Shown here piece after piece: positions 1 through 6,935 of a DNA stretch of 13,105 nt. The stretch is from positions 1 through 13,105 of the forward strand of contig JBHIER010000035.1 in assembly GCA_046760705.1 (NCBI GenBank), in the 5' to 3' direction. This DNA is from JBHIER01 sp046760705 [NCBI: bacterium] (GTDB lineage Bacteria; JBHIER01; G020348925). The notes below the pieces were generated by a model. The model worked only from the letters and a program-made list of their open reading frames with translations. It was not told the DNA's origin and did no database searches. A program made the translations under genes and the position numbers. Within the stretch, counting starts at the first letter, position 1, and every line of letters starts with the position of its first letter.

Positions 1-12
1 GCACAAGTTCCA

Positions 13-56
13 CCGTAATGACAAGAGGATGTGTCATCCCTGCGAATGCAGGTGTC
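13..56. repeat. Partial copies of TGTCATTCC-type palindromic repeat
   Basis: CCGTAATGACA (13-23) resembles the right end CCGGAATGACA of the complete copies further on. A 21-bp left-end unit starting TGTCATCCCTGCG at 32-52 is repeated exactly at 68-88, 36 bp later. The first unit ends in GTCTCC rather than running into a full element, so this looks like stacked, partly deleted repeat copies at the window edge. Confidence 0.6.
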
Positions 57-67
57 TCCTCGGTGCC

Positions 68-157
68 TGTCATCCCTGCGAATGCAGGGATCTCCCGAAT
101 TTGAGGGGAGTCCTTCCTCTCAACAAAGGAGATTCCGGTATAAAAACCGGAATGACA
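68..157. repeat. Palindromic repeat, complete copy A (90 bp)
   Basis: The left end TGTCATCCC (68-76) and right end GGAATGACA (149-157) are near-perfect inverted repeats. A second nested pair lies inside, GGGATCTCC (87-95) against GGAGATTCC (128-136). The right end overlaps a small hairpin, ATGACAT (152-158) with ATGTCAT (165-171). The two nested arms match copies B and C in order. The element sits 37 bp upstream of the GIY-YIG nuclease gene. Confidence 0.75.
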
Positions 158-194
158 TCAATAAATGTCATGACTGCAGAATTATAATTCTTGG

Positions 195-506
195 ATGAAA
201 AATATGAAGAAATACTATGTCTATATGATGACAAATAAATACAACAATGTCCTCTACATGGGCATTACTAATGATTTGATTAGGAGAGTATATGAACATA
301 AGAACGGTTCGATAGGGGGCTTCACTAAGAAGTATAATTGTCATAAGTTAGTCTGGTTCCAAGAGACAAGTGACGTAACGAGCGCCATTACTCAAGAAAA
401 AAAGATGAAAAAGTTGAGGCGAGAATATAAGGAAAATGTGATTAACGAGTTGAACCCTGAGTGGAAAGACTTATATGATGTTATACTTCAATCTACGAAT
501 CAGTAA
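195..506 (+). CDS. Small stand-alone GIY-YIG domain endonuclease
   Basis: This 103-residue protein is essentially one GIY-YIG nuclease domain. YVY (8-10) and YMG (21-23) stand for the two family motifs. Arg30/Arg31 and His35 fall in the following helix (TNDLIRRVYEHK), and Glu68 in QEKKMK is the expected metal ligand. The end, NPEWKDLYD, is typical of the short UPF0213/YhbQ-like group. The family cuts DNA, but the role of these stand-alone proteins is mostly unknown. No good Shine-Dalgarno precedes the ATG at 195. The ATG at 204 has GGATGA about 5 nt upstream and may be the true start. The gene is visibly more AT-rich than its neighbours and is flanked on both sides by copies of the same palindromic repeat, suggesting a laterally acquired cassette. 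Family assignment is secure; mobility is inferred. Confidence 0.88.
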   Translation: MKNMKKYYVYMMTNKYNNVLYMGITNDLIRRVYEHKNGSIGGFTKKYNCHKLVWFQETSDVTSAITQEKKMKKLRREYKENVINELNPEWKDLYDVILQSTNQ

Positions 507-510
507 TGCA

Positions 511-577
511 TGTTATTCCTGCGCCGCATCAAGCTTGTCCTCGACTCTGATCGGGGATGCGGGACAGGCGTCTCCGG
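511..577. repeat. Degenerate left half of the repeat with nested palindrome
   Basis: TGTTATTCCTG (511-521) is one base from the TGTCATTCCTG left end. It is followed by a perfect inverted pair CCGCATC (524-530) and GATGCGG (556-562), then GTCTCCGG (570-577), which resembles the internal arm. It begins 4 bp after the nuclease stop codon and abuts copy B. Confidence 0.55.
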
Positions 578-578
578 A

Positions 579-654
579 TGTCATTCCTGTGAATACAGGA
601 ATCTCCTGACTTGGAGGTATCAGACGGAGATTCCTGGACAAGCCAGGAATGACA
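579..654. repeat. Palindromic repeat, complete copy B (76 bp)
   Basis: The perfect 11-bp terminal inverted repeats are TGTCATTCCTG (579-589) and CAGGAATGACA (644-654). The nested inner pair is GGAATCTCC (598-606) and GGAGATTCC (626-634). Both inner arms are identical to those of copy C some 6 kb away, so this is a defined repeat family and not a chance hairpin. Confidence 0.82.
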
Positions 655-666
655 GGCAGCGAAGAC

Positions 667-718
667 GGAGACTCCGGCATACTGGGTTAAGCCCGGCACA
701 GCTCCGACCGGAATGGCA
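667..718. repeat. Degenerate right half of the repeat
   Basis: GGAGACTCCGG (667-677) and CCGGAATGGCA (708-718) match the inner right arm and right end of the complete copies with single changes. It lies directly after copy B and ends about 40 bp before pbpC. The span 507-759 holds only these repeats and no credible gene. Confidence 0.55.
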
Positions 719-759
719 GCTCAATGGAATGAACGATAAAACAGTCAAATGATACGAAT

Positions 760-1185
760 ATGAGACACCCAAAGTTTATAAAATCTCTGCTCTCCATTTT
801 CTTCTGTATTCTCATCTTTGCCCTTGGCTTTCGTTCCACACCTTACCTCTTTCCTGTCAAGAAGAAGGACATAGAACGGGAACGTTTCCATTCCGTTAAA
901 TTTTACGACAGGCATGGAGATCTTCTTCAGGAAGTACTTTCAAGAAATTCTACAAGATCTGTTCATGTGAACCTTGAGAATGTCTCGCCCTATTTCTTGA
1001 ATGCCATTATCGCCACAGAGGATAAAAACTTTTACCGACATGGCGGTGTCGATTACAAAGCTGTGCTCAGGGCTATGTATGAAAACCTGAAATCAAAGAA
1101 GATTGTTTCGGGCGCTTCCACAATTACCCTTCAATTGGCAAGACTGATACAACCCGGGGAAAGAACCTTTGTAAAAAAAAAGTAA
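760..1185 (+). CDS. pbpC: Penicillin-binding protein 1C, N-terminal fragment (glycosyltransferase part)
   Basis: This is the first 141 codons of a PBP1C-type bifunctional peptidoglycan synthase, which polymerises lipid II and cross-links peptides at the inner membrane. A short basic N-terminus leads into a membrane anchor (about residues 8-24). The GT51 glycosyltransferase motifs follow: TEDKNFYRHGGVD (86-98, catalytic Glu87) and GASTITLQLARL (118-129). The frame ends at TAA (1183-1185) straight after an A9 run. The next GT51 motifs continue in the -1 frame from 1182 (VKESYFAYRME). Without that frame the protein has only part of the glycosyltransferase and no transpeptidase. No clear Shine-Dalgarno precedes the ATG. 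Read together with the downstream part, the gene spans 760-2915. It may be a pseudogene, a sequencing error in a homopolymer, or a slippage gene. Confidence 0.85.
   Translation: MRHPKFIKSLLSIFFCILIFALGFRSTPYLFPVKKKDIERERFHSVKFYDRHGDLLQEVLSRNSTRSVHVNLENVSPYFLNAIIATEDKNFYRHGGVDYKAVLRAMYENLKSKKIVSGASTITLQLARLIQPGERTFVKKK
1173..1185 (+). other. A9 run with dnaX-like slippery heptamer followed by stop
   Basis: Nine A residues (1173-1181) are followed by G and then TAA. In the pbpC frame the codons are AAA AAA AAG TAA, so the heptamer A AAA AAG (1176-1182) is phased as in the classical bacterial -1 frameshift site of dnaX, with a zero-frame stop directly after it. Slipping back one base rejoins the GTA AAA GAA frame of the second half. 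A weak stem ATCCT (1190-1194)/AGGAT (1206-1210) lies downstream, and a GGGGA (1156-1160) upstream could act as a stimulator. Function is inferred only. Confidence 0.5.
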
Positions 1186-1208
1186 AAGAATCCTACTTTG
1201 CATACAGG

Positions 1209-2915
1209 ATGGAAGCAGGAATGGATAAGAAATCCATTCTTGAAGAATATATCAATCGACTTCCCATGGGAGGCAATCTTTATGGAATTGAAAGTGCAGC
1301 CAGGACTTACTTTGGTACACCCTCATCAGATTTGACCCTGGCCCAGTCGACATTTCTGGCATCCATACCCAATTCTCCAAACATATTCAATCCTTATCAT
1401 AATTTGAAAGAGATAAAAAAACGTCAAAGGATTGTATTAGAGAGGATGGTTGAACAAGGATCGATCCCGAAAGATCGGGTTGAGGGAGTCTTAAAGGAGG
1501 ATGTTTTGCTCAAACCGCAAAGTTCATCCTTCCTGGCCCCCCATTTCGTCTTTCACTTAATGGATATTCTCTCCAATGAGGCACAATCCGTGAAAACAAC
1601 TATTGATTTGGAATTACAAAAAATGCTTGCAGAACAGATCGACGAAATTCTCTCTCGGCTGAAATCCTTTCATGTCACGAACGCGGCCGCTATTCTTCTC
1701 GATAACTATACCGGAGAAGTTTTGGCTTACGTTGGCTCTGCAGATTATTTCAACACGGACAATGATGGTCAATGCGACGGTGTAAGGGCGCTCCGACAGC
1801 CGGGTTCAGCATTAAAGCCCTTTCTATATTTGTTGGCCATGGAAGAGGGATTTAACCCGGCCACAGTGATTTCCGACATTCCCACTCACTATAGCATGCC
1901 TCCCGGAATCTACAGCCCGAAGAATTATTCGGAGGACTTTCATGGGCCGATGAGATTGCGAGAGGCTCTGGGCAACTCCCTCAATGTGCCGGCTGTGAGA
2001 ACTCTGGCCAAGATCGGTATCGATCGATTTCTCAATCGATTGAGGGAGTATGGCTTCGCCTCACTGGATAAAGTGGTCCAGTCCACAGAAGGGAGGACTA
2101 TTTCAAAACCTCAATTCAATTATTTGATTGCAGATATTCTCAGCGACGCATTTGCTCGCACGGCTGAATTTGGATTCAATTCCATCCTGAATCTTCCCTT
2201 TCCCTGCTGCGTCAAAACAGGCACTTCTTTCCGCTTCTGTGATAATTGGACAGTCGGTTTCACCAGAGACTATCCCTTGGGCATCTGGGTAGGAAATTTT
2301 GATCATACACCCATGCTGAAGGTTTCGGGAGTCTCGGGTGCCGACCCCATATTCGCCAATATCATGCTTATGCTATATAATGATAAGAGATGGCCTGAGA
2401 AGTTCTCCCGGCCCGATGGGCTTGTGAAAGTACCCATCTGTCCGCTCTCTGGGAAAAAGCCCAAGGCACATTGCTCGGCCAGTATCGAAGAGTTGATTCC
2501 TGAAAGGGATTTAGCCGCATACGAGACTGGCAATTGTGACATGCATATTCAGAGAGGAAAAGAGATCGCCACAGTGGTTCCGGCTAAGTATCGGATTTGG
2601 GCAGACGAGCTCGGAATAGACACACAGAGGGCAGATTATCATAGAGAACACGAATTTCAGATTACGAATCCCAAAAACGGAGCAGTGTATTATCGACTAT
2701 CCAACCTTGCTCCTGAATTTCAGTCCATTAATTTCAGGCTCAATTGTTCAGCCCGAGAGCAAAGGGTAAAATGGTTTTTAGACAAGAACCCGATCCGGAC
2801 CACCTACCAAGACCATAGCTTCTTATGGCAGATAAAGCCTGGCCATTTTGTCCTGACGGTGGTCCCCGAGGGAAATGTCCATTTGCTCAGCAGTGTTGAA
2901 TTTGACGTGAGATAA
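1209..2915 (+). CDS. pbpC: Penicillin-binding protein 1C, C-terminal fragment (rest of GT51, transpeptidase, C-terminal domain)
   Basis: The frame is homologous back to about 1182; the ATG at 1209 is only the first start codon. In local numbering, the last GT51 motifs (SILEEYINRLPMGG, 9-22, and the AARTYFG segment, 30-36) lead into a penicillin-binding transpeptidase. It has SALK (200-203, nucleophile Ser200), SLN (257-259) and KTGTS (336-340). A C-terminal region of about 110 residues resembles the PBP1C C-terminal domain. SxN and KTG are only 79 residues apart, against about 120-130 in class A enzymes. The usual segment resembling 'LGGGEVTLLELTNAYA' seems missing around residues 285-300, so activity is doubtful even if the frameshift is bypassed. 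The usual alpha-2-macroglobulin partner gene is not next to it. The gene ends tail-to-tail with dprA, 17 bp apart, with no visible terminator. Confidence 0.85.
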   Translation: MEAGMDKKSILEEYINRLPMGGNLYGIESAARTYFGTPSSDLTLAQSTFLASIPNSPNIFNPYHNLKEIKKRQRIVLERMVEQGSIPKDRVEGVLKEDVLLKPQSSSFLAPHFVFHLMDILSNEAQSVKTTIDLELQKMLAEQIDEILSRLKSFHVTNAAAILLDNYTGEVLAYVGSADYFNTDNDGQCDGVRALRQPGSALKPFLYLLAMEEGFNPATVISDIPTHYSMPPGIYSPKNYSEDFHGPMRLREALGNSLNVPAVRTLAKIGIDRFLNRLREYGFASLDKVVQSTEGRTISKPQFNYLIADILSDAFARTAEFGFNSILNLPFPCCVKTGTSFRFCDNWTVGFTRDYPLGIWVGNFDHTPMLKVSGVSGADPIFANIMLMLYNDKRWPEKFSRPDGLVKVPICPLSGKKPKAHCSASIEELIPERDLAAYETGNCDMHIQRGKEIATVVPAKYRIWADELGIDTQRADYHREHEFQITNPKNGAVYYRLSNLAPEFQSINFRLNCSAREQRVKWFLDKNPIRTTYQDHSFLWQIKPGHFVLTVVPEGNVHLLSSVEFDVR

Positions 2916-2932
2916 GATTTGGAATATGACGC

Positions 2933-3811
2933 TTATAGGGCTTTCACAATAGTGTCAATGTCCCTTTCATCCTTAATCGGAATCCCCCCATTTGCGATCA
3001 ATTTCGCCGAACTTTCTACTTTCTCTGCGCAATCCTGCCATCGCACCGCATAAACTGGCCTCCCCTGACTTTTGGCTTTGACTGCCGCATCCATCGTCCC
3101 GCTGCTGTTCAAAGTGGCTTCAACGACGATCACTGCCCCCGACAAGCCTGTCACCACGCGGTTACGGGCCATCAACCGACCGACATTCACCGGCGCATTC
3201 ATCGGATATTCGGAAATGAGAGCCCCATTTAAAGAGATCTCCTCAGCCAATTCTAAGTTTTGTTTGGGATGGATAAAGTTCAATCCGCTCCCCAACACAG
3301 CCATCGTCCTCCCAGCGCCTTGCAAAGCTCCCCGGTGGCTGGCCGTGTCAATACCCAGGGCCAACCCACTTACGACCGTCACTCCTCTCTCGGCTAAAGC
3401 TTGACCCAATTTCGTCGCTACTTGCACGCCTTCGAACGTTGCCTGATGCGATCCGACGACGGACACAGAGAGATCGTCCTCTTCCTTTAAATGGCCTTTA
3501 ATATATAAGAGCGGAGGTGCATCATCAATCTGCCTCAGCCTTTTTGGGTAGCCCCCATCAAGAAGGGTCAAAACATCGACCCCGCTGTCGGTCAAAAAGA
3601 GTAGATGCTGCTCAATCTCCTCCAGCCGATCGGCAGCTCGCAAGATCTCTGAGGCTTTCGATGCGCCGATTCTGGGCAACTGAGTGAGCTCATCTACGGA
3701 AGCATCGAACACCGCCTGAGGTGAACCAAACCGCTCCATCAGGAGCCGAAAGGTTTTTGGCCCCACTCCGGCAGCCTCATGTAAAGCCACGACGTATTTG
3801 GCCCCTTGCAT
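2933..3811 (-). CDS. dprA: Divergent DprA/Smf (SLOG-fold) DNA-processing protein
   Basis: DprA binds single-stranded DNA and loads RecA in transformation and repair. This 292-residue protein has an N-terminal helix-hairpin-helix-like part (about 5-60; LPRIGASKA). The DprA Rossmann core follows: VVGSHQAT (118-125), VVSGLALGIDTASHRGAL (146-163), AVLGSGL (171-177), LISEYPM (198-204), RNRVVTGLS (216-224) and VVEATLNSSGTMDAA (229-243). It departs from the norm at the usual FPxRNR (here LMARNR) and at the VPG after the last strand (here VRW), and it stops without the C-terminal winged helix. The ATG at 3811 has AGAGGA about 8 nt upstream. It lies 13 bp after the recQ fusion, so the two are almost certainly co-transcribed. 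That partner suggests a role coupled to helicase and phosphoribosyltransferase activity rather than competence alone, which is inference. Confidence 0.85.
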   Translation of the reverse strand: MQGAKYVVALHEAAGVGPKTFRLLMERFGSPQAVFDASVDELTQLPRIGASKASEILRAADRLEEIEQHLLFLTDSGVDVLTLLDGGYPKRLRQIDDAPPLLYIKGHLKEEDDLSVSVVGSHQATFEGVQVATKLGQALAERGVTVVSGLALGIDTASHRGALQGAGRTMAVLGSGLNFIHPKQNLELAEEISLNGALISEYPMNAPVNVGRLMARNRVVTGLSGAVIVVEATLNSSGTMDAAVKAKSQGRPVYAVRWQDCAEKVESSAKLIANGGIPIKDERDIDTIVKAL

Positions 3812-3824
3812 TCACAGATTCCTC

Positions 3825-6695
3825 TTAAACACTATGGATAGTCTTGGTCAAAGTTAATACGTAGACCTTATTTGCACCAGCTCCTTTTAACTCTTTTGTG
3901 CATTCGTTTACAGTCGCCCCCGAATCATAGAGATCGTCGAAGATCAGGATCTTCTTGTCCCTCACCAAATTCTTTTTTTCGATCCGGAAAGCACCGGCTA
4001 CGTTCTTCCTTTTCAAAACCTCGTTCTCAAAATCCTTCTGCGGAAAGGTCGTTCTGACTTTTTTTAGAATATCAAACCCGGCAGGGATTTTTGTTTTATT
4101 ATTCAATTCTTCGGTCAGGAGTAAAACAGGGTCATAGGGTCTATCTTTGATCGAAGGAGGAACTGGAACAATGTAATCGACCTTCAAAAAGTCTCGGTGC
4201 CTCCGCAAAAATTCTGTCACCTTTTCCACCAGTGCACCGACCACCTCTCGTTTGAGCTCGTATTTGAACCGATGGACTAAATCACCCATCTCCGTCCGTT
4301 TCCACTCAGACCCGACAAATCGGCTGTTAAAATCCAGAGCATACCCCTGATCGAAAAGCCCTTTGAGCGGTTTAGGCCGCGCGGAGGCTAAAAAGCTTTC
4401 TATCTCCGCCTCAATGTCTTCAACTGGAGCAGCTCTTGTAGGTTCAATTCTCCGCACTCGAGGAAGGGGCTTAACTTTCCTAATCTTTTCTGTCTCATCA
4501 GATCTGTCAGCAAATTCAGGTTCGGTTCTCTCACTGGCCGCTCTTTTAATATCTTCGCAAACAAAACGGATTTGATCGTACGTAATTTTTCTTGGTAACC
4601 GGTCTTTTATCGGTTTAAGTCTCTCTATCCCGACCCTTTCGGCAACGGAACGAATCCTACTCTGCACATCAGGATCCAACACTTCGTCTAATATTATGCG
4701 CCCTTGGCCAATCAGAGTGACGATGTGTCCGTTAACGGTCGAGAGAGCCAGTCCGCGTTCTCTGGCAACTTCCCCCGGAGATAGGCCTTGTCTGAAAAGC
4801 TTGTACGTGGACTCAACTGTTTCTTCCGAATAAGCTTTTCTTTTGGCCTCTCTTTCACGATTTCGAAATTTTTCGACAATCAATCTACTCAAATCCACAT
4901 CCACTGGTAACTTCTCTTTTAACGTTTTCATACCGAGGGGTGTCAACATTAAGACAGGGTATTCACCCCCAATCACCTTCAAAAGACGTTTTTCTATGAG
5001 TTGGTTCAGAACCTGCATCAACTGTTCCGTGGTGAAATTGGGCAGTGCATTGTAAAACTTCGAGCGGTGGTAATGAAATTGAAGTATTTCTTTGGCCTTG
5101 GAGCCCTTTAATATTTGAATGATTTTCCCTTTACCAACCCGTGGTCTCACGGCGGCGATCGAATTCAATATTAGATGGACAAGCACGTCGCCATCTGAGA
5201 CAGCCCGCTTTTCTGGAGTGGCTTGGGGTCCTTTTTCAGGGTGGCAGTTATCGCAGCAAAATTCCGGCAGCGAGATCAACCTCTCGCCAAAATAATTGAG
5301 AATGAACCTCCGGCGGCAGCTATTGCTTTCGGCATAATTTATCATCCGATTCAGCTTGCGATATTTGCTGTTTTTTCGCCGCCAGAGATATTTTAGGTCG
5401 ATGGGGAGCTGTTGGCCTTTCAGGTTTGGGTCGGACAATTCAATAGACATCTCCCGGAGGATATCGGGCAACCTCTTCAGTGCCTCTATTCTCTCCAACT
5501 CCCTGATGGCCACCCGCACCTTGGTGTCGCTGAAACCAGTTTTCGCCTCGACGATTTCAGGCAAAACCCGGACTCTCTTTCCCTCCGTAAAGCTCTGAAG
5601 GGTCTCATAGACCCTAATAATCTCCTCCGGTAAGAGACAGCTATTCTCGATGGCCCATTCCCGCAAGGCCCGATCCTGAGGAGAATAGAAAAGCAGGCAC
5701 CGCGACCTTTGGCCGTCACGTCCGGCCCGACCTGCCTCCTGATAGTATGCTTCCAGGCTATCAGGGATGTCGTAATGAATCACCCAGCGAATATTGGCCT
5801 TATCGATCCCCAGGCCGAAGGCCACAGTGGCTACCACCACTCTTATTTCACCCCTCATAAAAGAGTCTTGAACCCGATTCCTGTCTTCGGCTTCTAACCC
5901 CGCGTGATAGAAATGTCCATCGATGCTCAAAAAATCTCGCAGGAACTCAACCACTTCCTCGCTCTCTCTTCTGGTTCCTACGTAGATTATGCCCGCCCCG
6001 GGCAGTTGATCCATTAACTTTTTCAATCGCTTCAGCTTCGATCGCTCATCCGGAGTGTAAAACACCTCAAAAGAAAGATTTGGCCGGTCAAAACCAGTAA
6101 TGACTCTGTCAGCCTTTTCGATATTCAATTGTCTGAGAATATCCTCTTGAACCTCTGAGATAGCCGTGGCCGTCAGGGCCAGAACTCGCGGATGACCGAG
6201 TTTGGGAATCGAATCGCGTAAACAGAGATAGTCGGGCCGAAAATCGTGGCCCCACTGGGAGATGCAATGGGCCTCGTCGATCACAAAGAGCGAAATCTTG
6301 GCCTTGGCCAAACCATCGAGAAAGGATTGGCTGCGAAACCGCTCCGGAGCGATGTAAACCAGCTTATATCGCCCCTCAACCAGTCCCTCGATTCTTCTCT
6401 TTTGCTCTCCGAAATTCAAAAGCGAACTGATATGAGTTGCCTCTACCCATTCGTTTTCTATCAAGGCATCGACTTGATCCTTCATCAAAGCCACCAGTGG
6501 AGAGACGACCAGCGTAATGCCCTCAAAAAGAAGCGACGAAAGCTGAAAGCACAGAGATTTGCCCCCGCCGGTGGGCATGATGGCCAACACATCCCTGCCG
6601 CCCAGAATCTTTGTGATCACCTCCTCCTGCCCCGGAAGGAAATCGGTATGTCCGAAACGTTGGGTGAGTAAGCCTTTTATATCTTTTGACTCCAT
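3825..6695 (-). CDS. recQ: RecQ-family DNA helicase fused to a ComF-like phosphoribosyltransferase domain
   Basis: A 956-residue protein, against about 600 for ordinary RecQ. The superfamily 2 helicase core has Walker A PTGGGKS (41-47), DEAH (140-143), ALTATA (173-178) and motif [13 protein letters not shown] (319-329). Zinc cysteines 460, 480, 481 and 484 have a WRN-like CCxxC arrangement. A winged-helix RQC region follows (about 495-600), then a helix-turn-helix HTH_40-like segment (about 622-712) and a charged linker (720-780). The last 170 residues are a type I phosphoribosyltransferase related to ComFC, with VPVPPS (843-848), an RTTFPQ segment (881-886) and the PRPP loop [13 protein letters not shown] (916-928). 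The zinc ribbon that usually precedes ComFC is absent. RecQ unwinds DNA 3'-5'; the fused domain's role is unknown. The gene heads a unit with the dprA-like gene. The Shine-Dalgarno is weak and a TATAAT lies 27 bp upstream. Confidence 0.93.
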   Translation of the reverse strand: MESKDIKGLLTQRFGHTDFLPGQEEVITKILGGRDVLAIMPTGGGKSLCFQLSSLLFEGITLVVSPLVALMKDQVDALIENEWVEATHISSLLNFGEQKRRIEGLVEGRYKLVYIAPERFRSQSFLDGLAKAKISLFVIDEAHCISQWGHDFRPDYLCLRDSIPKLGHPRVLALTATAISEVQEDILRQLNIEKADRVITGFDRPNLSFEVFYTPDERSKLKRLKKLMDQLPGAGIIYVGTRRESEEVVEFLRDFLSIDGHFYHAGLEAEDRNRVQDSFMRGEIRVVVATVAFGLGIDKANIRWVIHYDIPDSLEAYYQEAGRAGRDGQRSRCLLFYSPQDRALREWAIENSCLLPEEIIRVYETLQSFTEGKRVRVLPEIVEAKTGFSDTKVRVAIRELERIEALKRLPDILREMSIELSDPNLKGQQLPIDLKYLWRRKNSKYRKLNRMINYAESNSCRRRFILNYFGERLISLPEFCCDNCHPEKGPQATPEKRAVSDGDVLVHLILNSIAAVRPRVGKGKIIQILKGSKAKEILQFHYHRSKFYNALPNFTTEQLMQVLNQLIEKRLLKVIGGEYPVLMLTPLGMKTLKEKLPVDVDLSRLIVEKFRNREREAKRKAYSEETVESTYKLFRQGLSPGEVARERGLALSTVNGHIVTLIGQGRIILDEVLDPDVQSRIRSVAERVGIERLKPIKDRLPRKITYDQIRFVCEDIKRAASERTEPEFADRSDETEKIRKVKPLPRVRRIEPTRAAPVEDIEAEIESFLASARPKPLKGLFDQGYALDFNSRFVGSEWKRTEMGDLVHRFKYELKREVVGALVEKVTEFLRRHRDFLKVDYIVPVPPSIKDRPYDPVLLLTEELNNKTKIPAGFDILKKVRTTFPQKDFENEVLKRKNVAGAFRIEKKNLVRDKKILIFDDLYDSGATVNECTKELKGAGANKVYVLTLTKTIHSV

Positions 6696-6721
6696 CGTCG
6701 TTTTCTTTTAACCTTAACTAA

Positions 6722-6727
6722 ATTATA
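6722..6727 (-). promoter_or_regulatory. Possible -10 box for recQ-dprA
   Basis: On the minus strand TATAAT ends 26 bp before the recQ ATG in an AT-rich stretch between the gene and repeat copy C. No good TTGACA lies at 16-18 bp spacing, so an activator or a weak -35 would be needed. The call rests on the -10 alone. Confidence 0.35.
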
Positions 6728-6748
6728 AAATAACTATCCAGCTATGCC

Positions 6749-6842
6749 CTGTCATTCCGGCTGAAGCAGAGCACAATGGAGGAATCTCCCCATTCAGTCA
6801 GGAGATTCCGGTATCCTCCTATCGTCGGAACCGGAATGACAG
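6749..6842. repeat. Palindromic repeat, complete copy C (94 bp)
   Basis: The perfect 12-bp terminal inverted repeats are CTGTCATTCCGG (6749-6760) and CCGGAATGACAG (6831-6842). The nested pair GGAATCTCC (6781-6789)/GGAGATTCC (6801-6809) is identical to that in copy B. The right end continues into TGTCAT (6844-6849), the start of another unit, much as after copy A. It fills the gap between the fabH-like and recQ genes (6696-6935), where I see no other feature except the possible recQ promoter. Confidence 0.85.
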
Positions 6843-6935
6843 ATGTCATGGAGTTCTCCAAAGAGGTAAGCTGAATAGTTACATCATAAATTTCTGTGGA
6901 TAGGGCAACTCCCATTCAGAGGAGCACATTTCGAT

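Noticed and set aside
510-752. 80-codon plus-strand frame after the GIY-YIG gene
   Set aside because: It runs entirely through the palindromic repeats and its translation has the QARND-type string typical of such repeats, so it is not a gene.
2916-2932. Shared terminator between the convergent pbpC and dprA genes
   Set aside because: The 17-bp gap contains no inverted repeat or T tract.
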